Positions 1-5,348 of a DNA stretch of 5,348 nt are shown here, piece by piece (position 1 is the first letter of the stretch; every line of letters starts with the position of its first letter). This stretch comes from Chloroflexota bacterium (lineage in GTDB: Bacteria; Chloroflexota; Anaerolineae; Ardenticatenales; Ardenticatenaceae), in contig DOUV01001066.1 of assembly GCA_003520455.1 (NCBI GenBank), forward strand, positions 1 to 5,348, given 5' to 3'. Made by a program: the position numbers and the translations under genes. The notes below the pieces were generated by a model. The model had not been told where the DNA came from, did not search any database, and was given only the letters and a program-made list of their open reading frames with translations.

Positions 1-422
1 AACACGACCCCGCCCTGCCCGTCGAGCGCCCGCCCGAGGTGCGCCTCCAGTTGCGCCAGTTCGTCCTCGCGGCCGACAAAACCCGAGTCGGGGCCAACCG
101 GTGGCGGCTCGCCCACCTCAAGAAAAGTGGGGAGACCGTGCGCTCGCAGGAGAGGGCGGGGCGGTTCTGTGGATGGCGGGAGTTGGTCCACCGGCCGCTC
201 GCCGAGGGCACTCTGGATGAAACGATCGCGCTCCTCGGCCGGAATAGCGAGACACACCACTAATCGCTCGGCCATCTGACGAGACGGCCGGCGCTCATCA
301 CGCTCGATCTTCTTGACGGTAACGGGTGCACAGCCGACCTTCCTGGCGAGCGCGGCCTGGGTCAGGTCGAGCGCCTTACGCCGTCGCCGCACCCAATATC
401 CAAAAGAGGCCATCCTGTCCAT
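1..422 (-). CDS. XRE-family helix-turn-helix regulator, N-terminal part (predicted ATPase-linked; runs off left edge)
   Basis: The reverse strand encodes 140 residues with no stop before the window edge. Residues 7-60 form an XRE/Cro-like DNA-binding domain: FGYWVRRRRKALDLTQ, then the helix-turn-helix LTQAALARKVGCAPVTVKKIE, then an ERRPSRQMAERL segment. A proline-rich linker (about 77-112) leads to FVGREDELAQLEAHL at 115-129, the usual entry to an AAA/NB-ARC-like ATPase domain. The Walker A loop would lie just beyond the edge. Proteins of this build usually continue into the ATPase and TPR repeats and act as cytoplasmic transcription regulators; their signals are mostly unknown. Three in-frame ATGs exist, at 428, 422 and 413. 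I chose 422 because AGAGGA lies six bases upstream; the ATG at 428 abuts that Shine-Dalgarno, and 413 is also possible. The gene is transcribed away from all others here. Family assignment is strong; the ATPase half is inferred from its first residues. Confidence 0.88.
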   Translation of the reverse strand, partial: MDRMASFGYWVRRRRKALDLTQAALARKVGCAPVTVKKIERDERRPSRQMAERLVVCLAIPAEERDRFIQSALGERPVDQLPPSTEPPRPLLRAHGLPTFLEVGEPPPVGPDSGFVGREDELAQLEAHLGRALDGQGGVV

Positions 423-648
423 CCTCATTCCTCTTCCGGCCGGTCCGATTTGTACCCCCATTGTATCCAAAAAGGTTACCCCTTGGAAGACGATCTCTGC
501 TTCAATGGGAATGGGGGGATGGTTCGGGTCGTCTCCAGTTTCAAGACCACGAACCAGCCGCACGCCTGACCCTCCTGTTCCAGGCGCGCGGGTACAGATA
601 GGCAGATGGGAGGCCTGTAGGATAAGCGCTACTCTTAGTTACGATCCA
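423..648. other. Intergenic region with possible promoter of the leftward regulator
   Basis: I see no convincing gene here on either strand. On the minus strand a TACAAT hexamer (plus positions 460-465) matches the -10 consensus at five of six bases and lies about 38 bases upstream of the regulator's start. The -35 candidate 17 bases further up (TTCCAA, 483-488) is poor, so the promoter call is weak. Nothing comparable was recognised for the rightward genes. Long plus-strand frames cross this stretch, but their proteins look like GC-rich noise until about position 649. Confidence 0.3.
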
Positions 649-765
649 GAGGTGCGCTCCATTCATTCAATCTGGGGACACCTTGCAGGCCACGGCGCCA
701 ATTCACCGGACCATGAGTTCATCGACGCTGCGTTAAACGAGTTGCTCGCCAGCGAACAGCATAAT
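649..765 (+). pseudogene. C-terminal remnant of an alpha/beta hydrolase (MetX/homoserine acetyltransferase-like)
   Basis: One frame reads EVRSIHSIWGHLAGHG at 649-696, then NSPDHEFIDAALNELLAS at 700-753. This matches the C-terminal signature of alpha/beta-fold hydrolases related to homoserine O-acetyltransferase: the SIWGH.AG stretch carries the catalytic histidine, followed by an acidic FIDAAL.ELL final helix. Only about 35 codons are recognisable. There is no start codon with a Shine-Dalgarno, no nucleophile-elbow region upstream, and no stop after the final helix; the frame drifts on into the next gene. I read it as the decayed tail of a gene whose 5' part was lost by deletion or recombination. 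It lies about 30 bases upstream of the SnoaL-like gene and on the same strand. Family recognition is from memory of the motif, not from a search. Confidence 0.55.
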
Positions 766-797
766 GACTTGTACGCGAGAAGATGGAGGGACCAAAC

Positions 798-1121
798 ATG
801 TCCACCGCTGATGAGGTATTCAACACTCTGTGGCAGTCCTATGCAAGCGCTGTCAATGCAAGCGACTCGGCTGCACACGGTAAGCTCTTCGCCCAGGATG
901 CGATTCGAATGCCGCCAGGAGCAAACTCCGAGTATGGCCCGGAGGCCATCCAGAAAGCGGAACAAGCGGACTACGATGCGGCACGCTGGGAGGTGAAGTT
1001 CACTTCTCGTAACGTGCTTGCCATCGCGGATGATTGGGTGTACGGAATTGCAGACGTTGATGTATCCACAGTGGCACACGGCGATGGCGCGACGTCACAC
1101 TTTCGGTTGACGGCGACGTAG
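798..1121 (+). CDS. SnoaL/NTF2-like small protein (DUF4440/SgcJ type), cut short by an in-frame TAG
   Basis: The frame encodes 107 residues: an N-terminal helix with WQSYASAVNASDSAAHGKLF, then AQDAIRMPPG, then strands around WEVKFTSRNVLAI and VYGIADVDVS, and an ending at HFRLTAT. This is the order of an NTF2-like cone fold, as in SnoaL, SgcJ and DUF4440 proteins, which are usually about 125-140 residues long. Family roles range from ketosteroid isomerase-like enzymes to ligand-binding proteins, so no substrate can be named. The start at 798 is set by GGAGGG at 785-790 with a seven-base spacer; an earlier ATG at 783 overlaps that site. The frame stops at TAG 1119-1121 inside the last conserved strand, and the missing tail follows in the same frame. 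The product would lack its final beta strands and is probably unstable. It is less GC-rich than the last gene of the window, in line with a transferred cassette. Confidence 0.8.
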   Translation: MSTADEVFNTLWQSYASAVNASDSAAHGKLFAQDAIRMPPGANSEYGPEAIQKAEQADYDAARWEVKFTSRNVLAIADDWVYGIADVDVSTVAHGDGATSHFRLTAT

Positions 1122-1196
1122 CTCTTGCATAAAGAGCGTTCTGGCGAGTGGTTAATCAAGAGGCAGATGTGGAACCGCAAGCCGGACCAAGCATAA
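1122..1196 (+). pseudogene. Detached in-frame C-terminus of the SnoaL-like gene
   Basis: Reading straight on after the TAG at 1119-1121 gives LLHKERSGEWLIKR followed by QMWNRKPDQA and TAA at 1194-1196. The pattern (L.K..GEWLIKRQMWNRKP) is the typical last strand pair of SnoaL/DUF4440-like proteins, where the residue at the TAG position is usually tryptophan (TATWLL). One base change, TGG to TAG, explains the break. No frameshift is needed. With the stop repaired the protein would be 132 residues, the normal family length. I see no own start codon or Shine-Dalgarno for this part. Confidence 0.75.
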
Positions 1197-1225
1197 TGAC
1201 CGTTCAGACGATCCAGGTCAGGGCC

Positions 1226-1352
1226 GGCTAACAACAGCTTGAGCCCGACCGGCTTTTCCGCTGGCGCTCCAAAATTCGGGTGTCGCGAAGCCCCGGGTTA
1301 GCAACCGGGCCTTCCCGCACCCGCGAGGCGGGTGATGCGCCAGCCGTTGGAT
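1226..1352 (+). repeat. Integron attC-like recombination site (long form, 127 bp)
   Basis: The spacer between the SnoaL-like gene and the first methyltransferase starts with GGCTAAC (1226-1232), one mismatch from the attC R'' box RYYYAAC. It ends with GTTGGAT (1346-1352), a perfect R' box GTTRRRY. The interior contains nested hairpins, including CACCCGC-gag-GCGGGTG at 1318-1334 and a GC-rich one around 1291-1310. Pairing just inside the boxes is weaker than in the second site. The length falls within the range of long attC sites such as those of Vibrio. Position (after a stop codon, just before the next start) and orientation fit an attC belonging to the SnoaL-like cassette. Confidence 0.5.
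1318..1334. repeat. Perfect 7-bp hairpin inside the attC-like spacer
   Basis: CACCCGC and GCGGGTG are exact inverted repeats around a GAG loop. No T-run follows, so it does not look like an intrinsic terminator; it is better explained as part of the folded attC-like element. Confidence 0.5.
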
Positions 1353-1370
1353 GGCAGAGAGGAGAATACG

Positions 1371-2192
1371 GTGACCTCAGTCGATCCCTTTGGACGAACC
1401 GACAAGCTCGATGACAGCATGCTCGGGGCCCTCGTGGTGCGATTCGAGGCCCGTGGCAAGCATCCCCAATTCTCCAAGATGCTCCGGGAGTATCTCGATG
1501 CCATGAATATCGACAGTGCCGACACGGTTCTCGACATCGGCTGTGGGACCGGTCTGGCAGCCCGAGCCATCGCGCATCGCCCCAGTTTCTCCGGAAGAGT
1601 TACCGGCGTTGATCTTAGTTCGTACCTCGTCGCGGCTGCGGAGCGTCTGGCGCATGAAGAGGGAATCGCTGAGCGCACAGAGTTCCGCACAGGAAACGCC
1701 CGCAGTCTGGATGTCGCCGACGGGACGTTTGATGCCGTTGTTGTCCATACGCTGCTGAGTCATGTCGATGACGCGTTAGCCGTGCTCAAGGAGGCAGCAC
1801 GCGTCCTGAAGGTCGGCGGGATGGTCGGCATATTCGATGGCGACTATGCCTCCTTGACGTTCGATCATGCGGATCCCGCCAGAGGAAAGGCTTATGACGA
1901 GGCGCTCATCAGCGCTGTGGTCACGAATCCTCGAATCATGCGTCAGATGCCGCGATTGCTTCGGGCGGCCGGCTTAGAACTTGTCACGTCGTTCTCGTAT
2001 GTGCTGTCGGAAGTAGGTAGGGCGACCTTCTGGTCGTCGGCCATTGAGACATATCGGAAACTAATACCGAAGGCGGGAGTAATGACTGAGGACGAGGCGG
2101 ATGCTTGGGCGGCTGCCCTACGCAGTGATTCCGAAGCGGGTGTCTTTTTCGGGAGTAGCAACTACTACGCTTACGTCGCCAGGCGCCCATAG
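1371..2192 (+). CDS. Class I SAM-dependent methyltransferase (Methyltransf_11/UbiE-like)
   Basis: This 273-residue protein carries a Rossmann-fold methyltransferase core. Motif I is VLDIGCGTG at residues 53-61. The acidic ribose-binding residue is D81 in VTGVDLSS, a GNARSL segment sits at 108-113, and the motif IV strand is FDAVVVHTLLSH at 120-131. A post-core ARVLKVGGMVGIFDGDY strand follows, and a C-terminal half with helices (MPRLLRAAGLELV) ends in FFGSSNYYAYVARRP. The acceptor substrate cannot be told; relatives act on quinones, sterols or natural products. I chose GTG at 1371 because AGAGGAG (1358-1364) lies six bases upstream. An in-frame GTG at 1332 and ATG at 1335 would place the N-terminus inside the attC-like spacer and have no Shine-Dalgarno. 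The start lies 18 bases after the attC-like right box, which is a typical cassette layout. No broken motif is seen. Confidence 0.88.
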   Translation: MTSVDPFGRTDKLDDSMLGALVVRFEARGKHPQFSKMLREYLDAMNIDSADTVLDIGCGTGLAARAIAHRPSFSGRVTGVDLSSYLVAAAERLAHEEGIAERTEFRTGNARSLDVADGTFDAVVVHTLLSHVDDALAVLKEAARVLKVGGMVGIFDGDYASLTFDHADPARGKAYDEALISAVVTNPRIMRQMPRLLRAAGLELVTSFSYVLSEVGRATFWSSAIETYRKLIPKAGVMTEDEADAWAAALRSDSEAGVFFGSSNYYAYVARRP

Positions 2193-2214
2193 ATGAGCAA
2201 GCGCGCAAGCCGCC

Positions 2215-2276
2215 ATCTAACCACGGCATGCAGCGGACGGTTTCGCTCCGCCGCCGTTGATGCCGAGTCGTTGGAC
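2215..2276 (+). repeat. Integron attC-like recombination site (62 bp)
   Basis: The spacer begins with ATCTAAC (2215-2221), a perfect RYYYAAC R'' box, and ends with GTTGGAC (2270-2276), a perfect GTTRRRY R' box. The two boxes pair with each other. Inside, GGCAT (2225-2229) pairs with ATGCC (2260-2264). CAGCGG (2231-2236) pairs with CCGTTG (2254-2259, one G-T pair). CGG (2238-2240) pairs with CCG (2251-2253). Single bulged bases remain at 2230 and 2237, and a two-base bulge at 2265-2266. A short terminal loop lies at 2241-2250. Imperfect dyad symmetry with extrahelical bases is the hallmark of attC sites, whose single-stranded fold is used by IntI integrases. The length is close to the classic 59-base element. 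Confidence 0.68.
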
Positions 2277-2295
2277 GGCTCACAGGAGATTCAAA

Positions 2296-3099
2296 ATGGG
2301 TGAAATACCCTTGCAAGAACAAATCGCTGCAGCGACCGCGTACGAGGAGTTCTTTGTCCCGGCCCTGTTTCAGGAATGGGCGCCGCGCGTAGTCGCCGCC
2401 GCCCAGATCCAGCCGGGCCACCGGGTGCTGGATGTTGCCTGCGGCACGGGAGTCCTCGCCCGAGAAGCCGCCTCTCACGCGGGTACCAGCGGTTCCGTTG
2501 CCGGGCTAGACCTCAATCCGGGGATGCTGGCCGTAGCCAAGCGGCTCACGCCCGGCATCGAATGGCGTCAAGGAACAGCGGAATCCCTACCCTATCCGGA
2601 TCAGTCCTTCGACGCTGTTGTGAGCCAGTTTGGCCTGATGTTCTTTGCAGACAGCGATAAGTCCCTCCGTGAGATGCTGCGGGTGTTGGCTCCAGGGGGA
2701 CATTTGGCCGTTGCGGTCTGGGACTCCCTCGACAACACACCGGCGTACGCGCGCGAGGTGGCTTTGCTCGAGCGGATTGCGGGCAAAAATGCGGCCGATG
2801 CCCTGCGCGCGCCATTTGTTCTCGGCGATCGGAGCAAGCTCGCGACGTTGTTCAAAGGCGCCGGAGTGGCCTCGGTTGAAATTATCACGCATCATGGCAC
2901 GGCGCGATTTCCGAGCATCCGCTCGATGGCAGAGGCAGACTTGAGGGGGTGGTTGCCGGTAATGGGGGTTGTGCTCCCCGAGGAGCAGATCGAGCGAATA
3001 CTGGCGGAGGCGGAGCAGGTCCTCAGTCTCCATGTCAGCGAACAGGGGCGGGTCATATTCGATTCGCCTGCACATATCGTCACAGGAACGAGGCCATAA
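2296..3099 (+). CDS. Class I SAM-dependent methyltransferase (UbiE/COQ5-like core), second gene
   Basis: This 267-residue protein begins with a helical YEEFFVPALFQEWAPRVV segment. Motif I follows as VLDVACGTG (44-52), then D72 in VAGLDLNPGML, then WRQGTAESLPYPDQSFDAVVSQFGLMFF (90-117), which holds motifs II-IV in the order usual for UbiE-like enzymes. LRVLAPGGHLAVAVW is the next core strand. The C-terminal half (about 150-267) has the FKGAGVASVEI segment seen in many small-molecule methyltransferases. The substrate is unknown. ATG 2296 is chosen because AGGAG (2284-2288) is seven bases upstream; upstream in-frame ATGs at 2257 and 2260 fall in the attC-like hairpin. The protein is clearly a different subfamily from its neighbour, so recent tandem duplication is unlikely. 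Its stop is only 22 bases before the next gene, and no attC-like site follows. Confidence 0.88.
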   Translation: MGEIPLQEQIAAATAYEEFFVPALFQEWAPRVVAAAQIQPGHRVLDVACGTGVLAREAASHAGTSGSVAGLDLNPGMLAVAKRLTPGIEWRQGTAESLPYPDQSFDAVVSQFGLMFFADSDKSLREMLRVLAPGGHLAVAVWDSLDNTPAYAREVALLERIAGKNAADALRAPFVLGDRSKLATLFKGAGVASVEIITHHGTARFPSIRSMAEADLRGWLPVMGVVLPEEQIERILAEAEQVLSLHVSEQGRVIFDSPAHIVTGTRP

Positions 3100-3105
3100 C
3101 GGCCG

Positions 3106-3112
3106 TAAGGAG
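3106..3112 (+). promoter_or_regulatory. Ribosome binding site deciding the start of the lectin-protease gene
   Basis: TAAGGAG, nine bases before ATG 3122, is a strong Shine-Dalgarno match. It supports a start without any N-terminal export signal. The gap to the upstream methyltransferase stop is too short for an obvious promoter, so co-transcription is likely. Confidence 0.65.
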
Positions 3113-3121
3113 CTAGCAAAG

Positions 3122-5348
3122 ATGAACGAGACCCCCGCCGTCGTCACCTACCGCCACGAAGGGAGCGATCGTATCTACACCTTTGTCAAGGGGTGCGACG
3201 ACCGCCTCTACGTGAACTTCTGGAATGGTGTGGACCGCTGGCTATGGGCCTATCAGGGTATCCCCGCGCCCGAGGTCCGCCTTGAGGACGCGGCCAGCGC
3301 CATCACCTCCTGGCAGTTCCACGGTTTCGAACAACAGCATCTGCACGTCTTCGTGCGCACCCTGGACGGCCGGCTCGCCGAACAGATCTGGAATCCGACG
3401 AATGCCCATCCCCTCGGCGCGGGCTGGCACTGGCAAGACCACGGCGTGCCGGCCGCCGGCGTCGTCGCTGTTGACGCTCCCGATGCCATCGCCTACCGCC
3501 GCCAAAGCACTGGCTCGCTCCACGATGTCTACGACCGGATCGACGTCTTTGTGCACGGTAACGACGGGCGCCTCTACCGCAACGGATGGGATGCCCGCCG
3601 CGGCACCTGGCAGTGGCAGAATCATGGCCGGCCGGCGCTCGGCACCGATGTCCGGTCGCGCTCCGGATCGATCACCTACCGGCACCAGGGCGTCAAGCGT
3701 ATCTACCTCTTCGTTGAGGGAAGCGATGGGCGCCTCTGGGCCAACTTCTCGGATAGCACCGAAGTCCAGACAGCGTGGCACTGGGCCAATCTTGGAAGGC
3801 CACCCAATATTCTTGTCCGGGGTCGCCCCCAGGCAGTGACGCACGTTCACGACGGCAGGGAGCGCATCTACGTCTTCGTCCGGGGCAGTGACGACCACCT
3901 CCATACCTGCTATTGGAACGGCATCGACCGTTGGGAATGGGCCGACCTGGGACACCCGGGGCCGACGATTGCGGTTGTGGGCGACGCCGCCGCGGTTCCC
4001 TATGCCTGGGATGGCACAGACCGCATGTACGTCTTCGTCCGTGGGAGCGACGGCCACCTCCACACATGCTACTGGAATGGCATCGACCGGTGGCTCTGGG
4101 CCGACCTCGGCACGCCCGCACCGTTCGGGGTCACCGTCACCTCGAGCCCCGGCGTCGTCCCCTTCTCCTGGGATGGCACCGGCCGGCTCTACATCTTCAT
4201 CTGGGGCAGCGACGATCACCTGCACCTTTGCTACTGGAACGGCGTCGACCAATGGCTCTGGCGCGACCAGGGAGCGCCACCGGCGACGGTCGCCATCGCC
4301 GGCGTCGAGCAGACCCAGGCCATTCAGTTCTTCCGCCCCGGCCTCTCCCCCTGCCTCGACCGCCCGGGAACGTCGGGGCGATGCCCCGACAACGACATCG
4401 CTCTCGTTGCGGGCAAGGCGACGGTGCTGCGGGTCTATCCCGACACCTGCCAGGGGACCGAAGGGACGGTCAACCGTGTGAGCGGCCTGCTGGAGATCCG
4501 ACCGGCCGGTACCGCCGCCTGGGAGTCATTGACACCCATCAACGGGCCGATCACCGCCCGGCGCAGCGCCGCCATCGACCGCGGCCAGACCGATCATACG
4601 CTGAACTTTCGTATCCCCGCCAATCGGTGCCGGGGTGAACTGGCGATCCGAGTCACTCCGTTCGACGCCGACCACCCAGGCGATGTCCGCAGTGTCCCCC
4701 TGCTCCGCACGCTGCGCTTCGGCCTGGTCCCGCGGCTCCAGATCCGGCTCATTCGCATCCGCTACCAGAACGCAGCGCGGAACATGAACGTGCCGGCACC
4801 CACAATGGCGGACTTCATGAATACGGTCCAGTTCCTGTTACGCACCTACCCGATCCCCGACGTCCAGGTGGTTGGCGACTCCGAGGAGCTCTACGACGGT
4901 GACTTCACCAATCTCTTCGATGACATGAACCCCTTGGGCGCCCGCGGGACCACCGGCCCGATCTTCTCGATCATCGACCGCATCAAGATGGCGGAGATGG
5001 CAAGCCTTGGCTCGCGGGTGAAATACTTCGCCCTCTATCCCGGCGCTCCCGCGAACCAGACCGCGCTCGGGTGGGGCATCTGGCCCGACCGGGCCGCCGG
5101 CGAGGTCAACCAGGGCTGGGTGATGGCGCAGGAGATCGGCCATACCTGTGGCCGCGGACACGCCCCGTGCAGCGTACCTGACCCGGATCCCAACTATCCG
5201 AACTACGATATGTCAACTCCGGCAAGCATCGGCGAATACGGATTCGATATCGTCACGTCGGACGTCAAAGATCCGGCGACCTACCGGGATTTCATGAGCT
5301 ACTGTACCCCGTCCTGGGTGTCACCCTACACCTATGAGGCTCTGGCGC
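3122..5348 (+). CDS. Seven-bladed PLL-like lectin propeller fused to a metzincin-like protease domain (runs off right edge)
   Basis: An open frame of 742 codons has no stop before the edge. Residues 8-396 are seven repeats, starting near 8, 60, 122, 184, 238, 291 and 344. Each has an IYVFVRGSDGHL-type strand and a W.W...G closing motif (WLWAYQG, WHWQDHG, WQWQNHG, WHWANLG, WEWADLG, WLWADLG, WLWRDQG). This is the pattern of seven-bladed beta-propeller lectins such as Photorhabdus PLL, which bind fucose or other glycans. Residues about 394-560 (GVEQTQAIQF, LVAGKATVLRVYPD) resemble a beta-sandwich found before bacterial metalloprotease domains. The last part has QEIGHTCGRGH (670-680) and FMSYC with M725, equivalent to the metzincin zinc site and Met-turn. 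The first zinc ligand is Gln, not His. No signal peptide is visible. Glycan binding is a fair inference; proteolysis is uncertain. Confidence 0.82.
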   Translation, partial: MNETPAVVTYRHEGSDRIYTFVKGCDDRLYVNFWNGVDRWLWAYQGIPAPEVRLEDAASAITSWQFHGFEQQHLHVFVRTLDGRLAEQIWNPTNAHPLGAGWHWQDHGVPAAGVVAVDAPDAIAYRRQSTGSLHDVYDRIDVFVHGNDGRLYRNGWDARRGTWQWQNHGRPALGTDVRSRSGSITYRHQGVKRIYLFVEGSDGRLWANFSDSTEVQTAWHWANLGRPPNILVRGRPQAVTHVHDGRERIYVFVRGSDDHLHTCYWNGIDRWEWADLGHPGPTIAVVGDAAAVPYAWDGTDRMYVFVRGSDGHLHTCYWNGIDRWLWADLGTPAPFGVTVTSSPGVVPFSWDGTGRLYIFIWGSDDHLHLCYWNGVDQWLWRDQGAPPATVAIAGVEQTQAIQFFRPGLSPCLDRPGTSGRCPDNDIALVAGKATVLRVYPDTCQGTEGTVNRVSGLLEIRPAGTAAWESLTPINGPITARRSAAIDRGQTDHTLNFRIPANRCRGELAIRVTPFDADHPGDVRSVPLLRTLRFGLVPRLQIRLIRIRYQNAARNMNVPAPTMADFMNTVQFLLRTYPIPDVQVVGDSEELYDGDFTNLFDDMNPLGARGTTGPIFSIIDRIKMAEMASLGSRVKYFALYPGAPANQTALGWGIWPDRAAGEVNQGWVMAQEIGHTCGRGHAPCSVPDPDPNYPNYDMSTPASIGEYGFDIVTSDVKDPATYRDFMSYCTPSWVSPYTYEALA
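3833..4309 (+). repeat. Three tandem 159-bp repeats encoding propeller blades 5-7
   Basis: Units start at 3833, 3992 and 4151 and are exactly 53 codons each. All three share the YVFVRGSD-HLHTCYWNG-DRW-W core. By hand alignment, blades 5 and 6 agree at roughly five of six bases across their core segment, with most differences at third codon positions. Blades 1-4 are longer (52-62 codons) and more diverged. This points to later amplification of the last blades by duplication. Confidence 0.75.

Noticed and set aside
732..738. GTTAAAC as a further attC right box ahead of the SnoaL-like gene
   Set aside because: It is a match to GTTRRRY but lies inside the coding remnant (A-L-N-E), has no pairing left arm upstream, and is 60 bases from the next start, unlike the other two sites.
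313..996. 227-codon plus-strand open frame as one gene
   Set aside because: Its 5' part is antisense to the helix-turn-helix regulator and its 3' part overlaps the SnoaL-like gene in another frame. Only the stretch 649-765 resembles a protein family.
1119..1121. TAG recoded as pyrrolysine
   Set aside because: No pyl genes are seen, NTF2-like proteins are not known pyrrolysine users, and the expected residue is tryptophan, one base away. A nonsense mutation is simpler.
758..1200. Direct repeat AGCATAATGAC at 758-768 and 1190-1200 flanking the SnoaL-like gene
   Set aside because: An 11-base match is expected by chance a few times in a window of this size. The flanks do not extend the match and no mobile element lies between the copies.
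1291..1310. GC-rich hairpin as an intrinsic terminator
   Set aside because: The stem is not followed by a run of T and it sits inside the attC-like spacer, which explains it better.
1371..3099. The two methyltransferases as a recent tandem duplication
   Set aside because: They share only the general SAM-binding motifs; the remaining sequence, the N-terminal segments and the C-terminal halves differ clearly.
3242..4252. Long open frame of 336 codons on the minus strand
   Set aside because: It lies fully antisense to the propeller blades, is rich in V, A, D, P and G as expected for a GC-rich shadow, and repeats with the blade period. No start signal or recognisable domain.

Overview
The window looks like a stretch of a high-GC bacterial chromosome, most likely from Chloroflexota or a close relative. 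This rests on the first gene, a helix-turn-helix regulator of a type abundant there, and on the domain style of the last gene. It is inference, since no rRNA or housekeeping marker is present.

Layout. (1) Positions 1-422, minus strand: the N-terminal 140 residues of an XRE-type regulator that would continue off the left edge into a predicted AAA/NB-ARC-like ATPase. (2) 423-797: a mostly non-coding stretch that holds a weak promoter candidate for the regulator. Its 3' part (about 649-765, plus strand) is the orphaned C-terminal piece of an alpha/beta hydrolase. (3) 798-1196: a small SnoaL/NTF2-like gene interrupted by an in-frame TAG at 1119-1121. The same frame continues with a typical family C-terminus to TAA at 1194-1196. 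(4) 1371-2192 and 2296-3099: two different class I SAM-dependent methyltransferases. (5) 3122 to the right edge: one long open frame of at least 742 codons, encoding seven PLL-like lectin beta-propeller blades followed by a linker domain and a metzincin-like protease domain. It has no stop codon in the window.

The most unusual structure is in the middle. The spacers after the SnoaL-like gene (1226-1352) and after the first methyltransferase (2215-2276) are bounded by integron attC-like boxes (RYYYAAC ... GTTRRRY). The second forms a very good imperfect hairpin with bulged bases and is 62 bp long. Each methyltransferase starts 18-19 bases after the right-hand box, in a shared leader that carries the Shine-Dalgarno sequence. 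All three small genes point the same way. This resembles a short integron-cassette cluster without a visible integrase, with no attC left after the last cassette gene. The genes do not form an obvious common pathway; the cassette-like arrangement explains their proximity better than shared function does.

The lectin-protease fusion is the other notable gene. It probably binds glycans through the propeller. Its zinc motif reads QEIGHTCGRGH instead of HExxHxxGxxH, so catalytic activity is uncertain.
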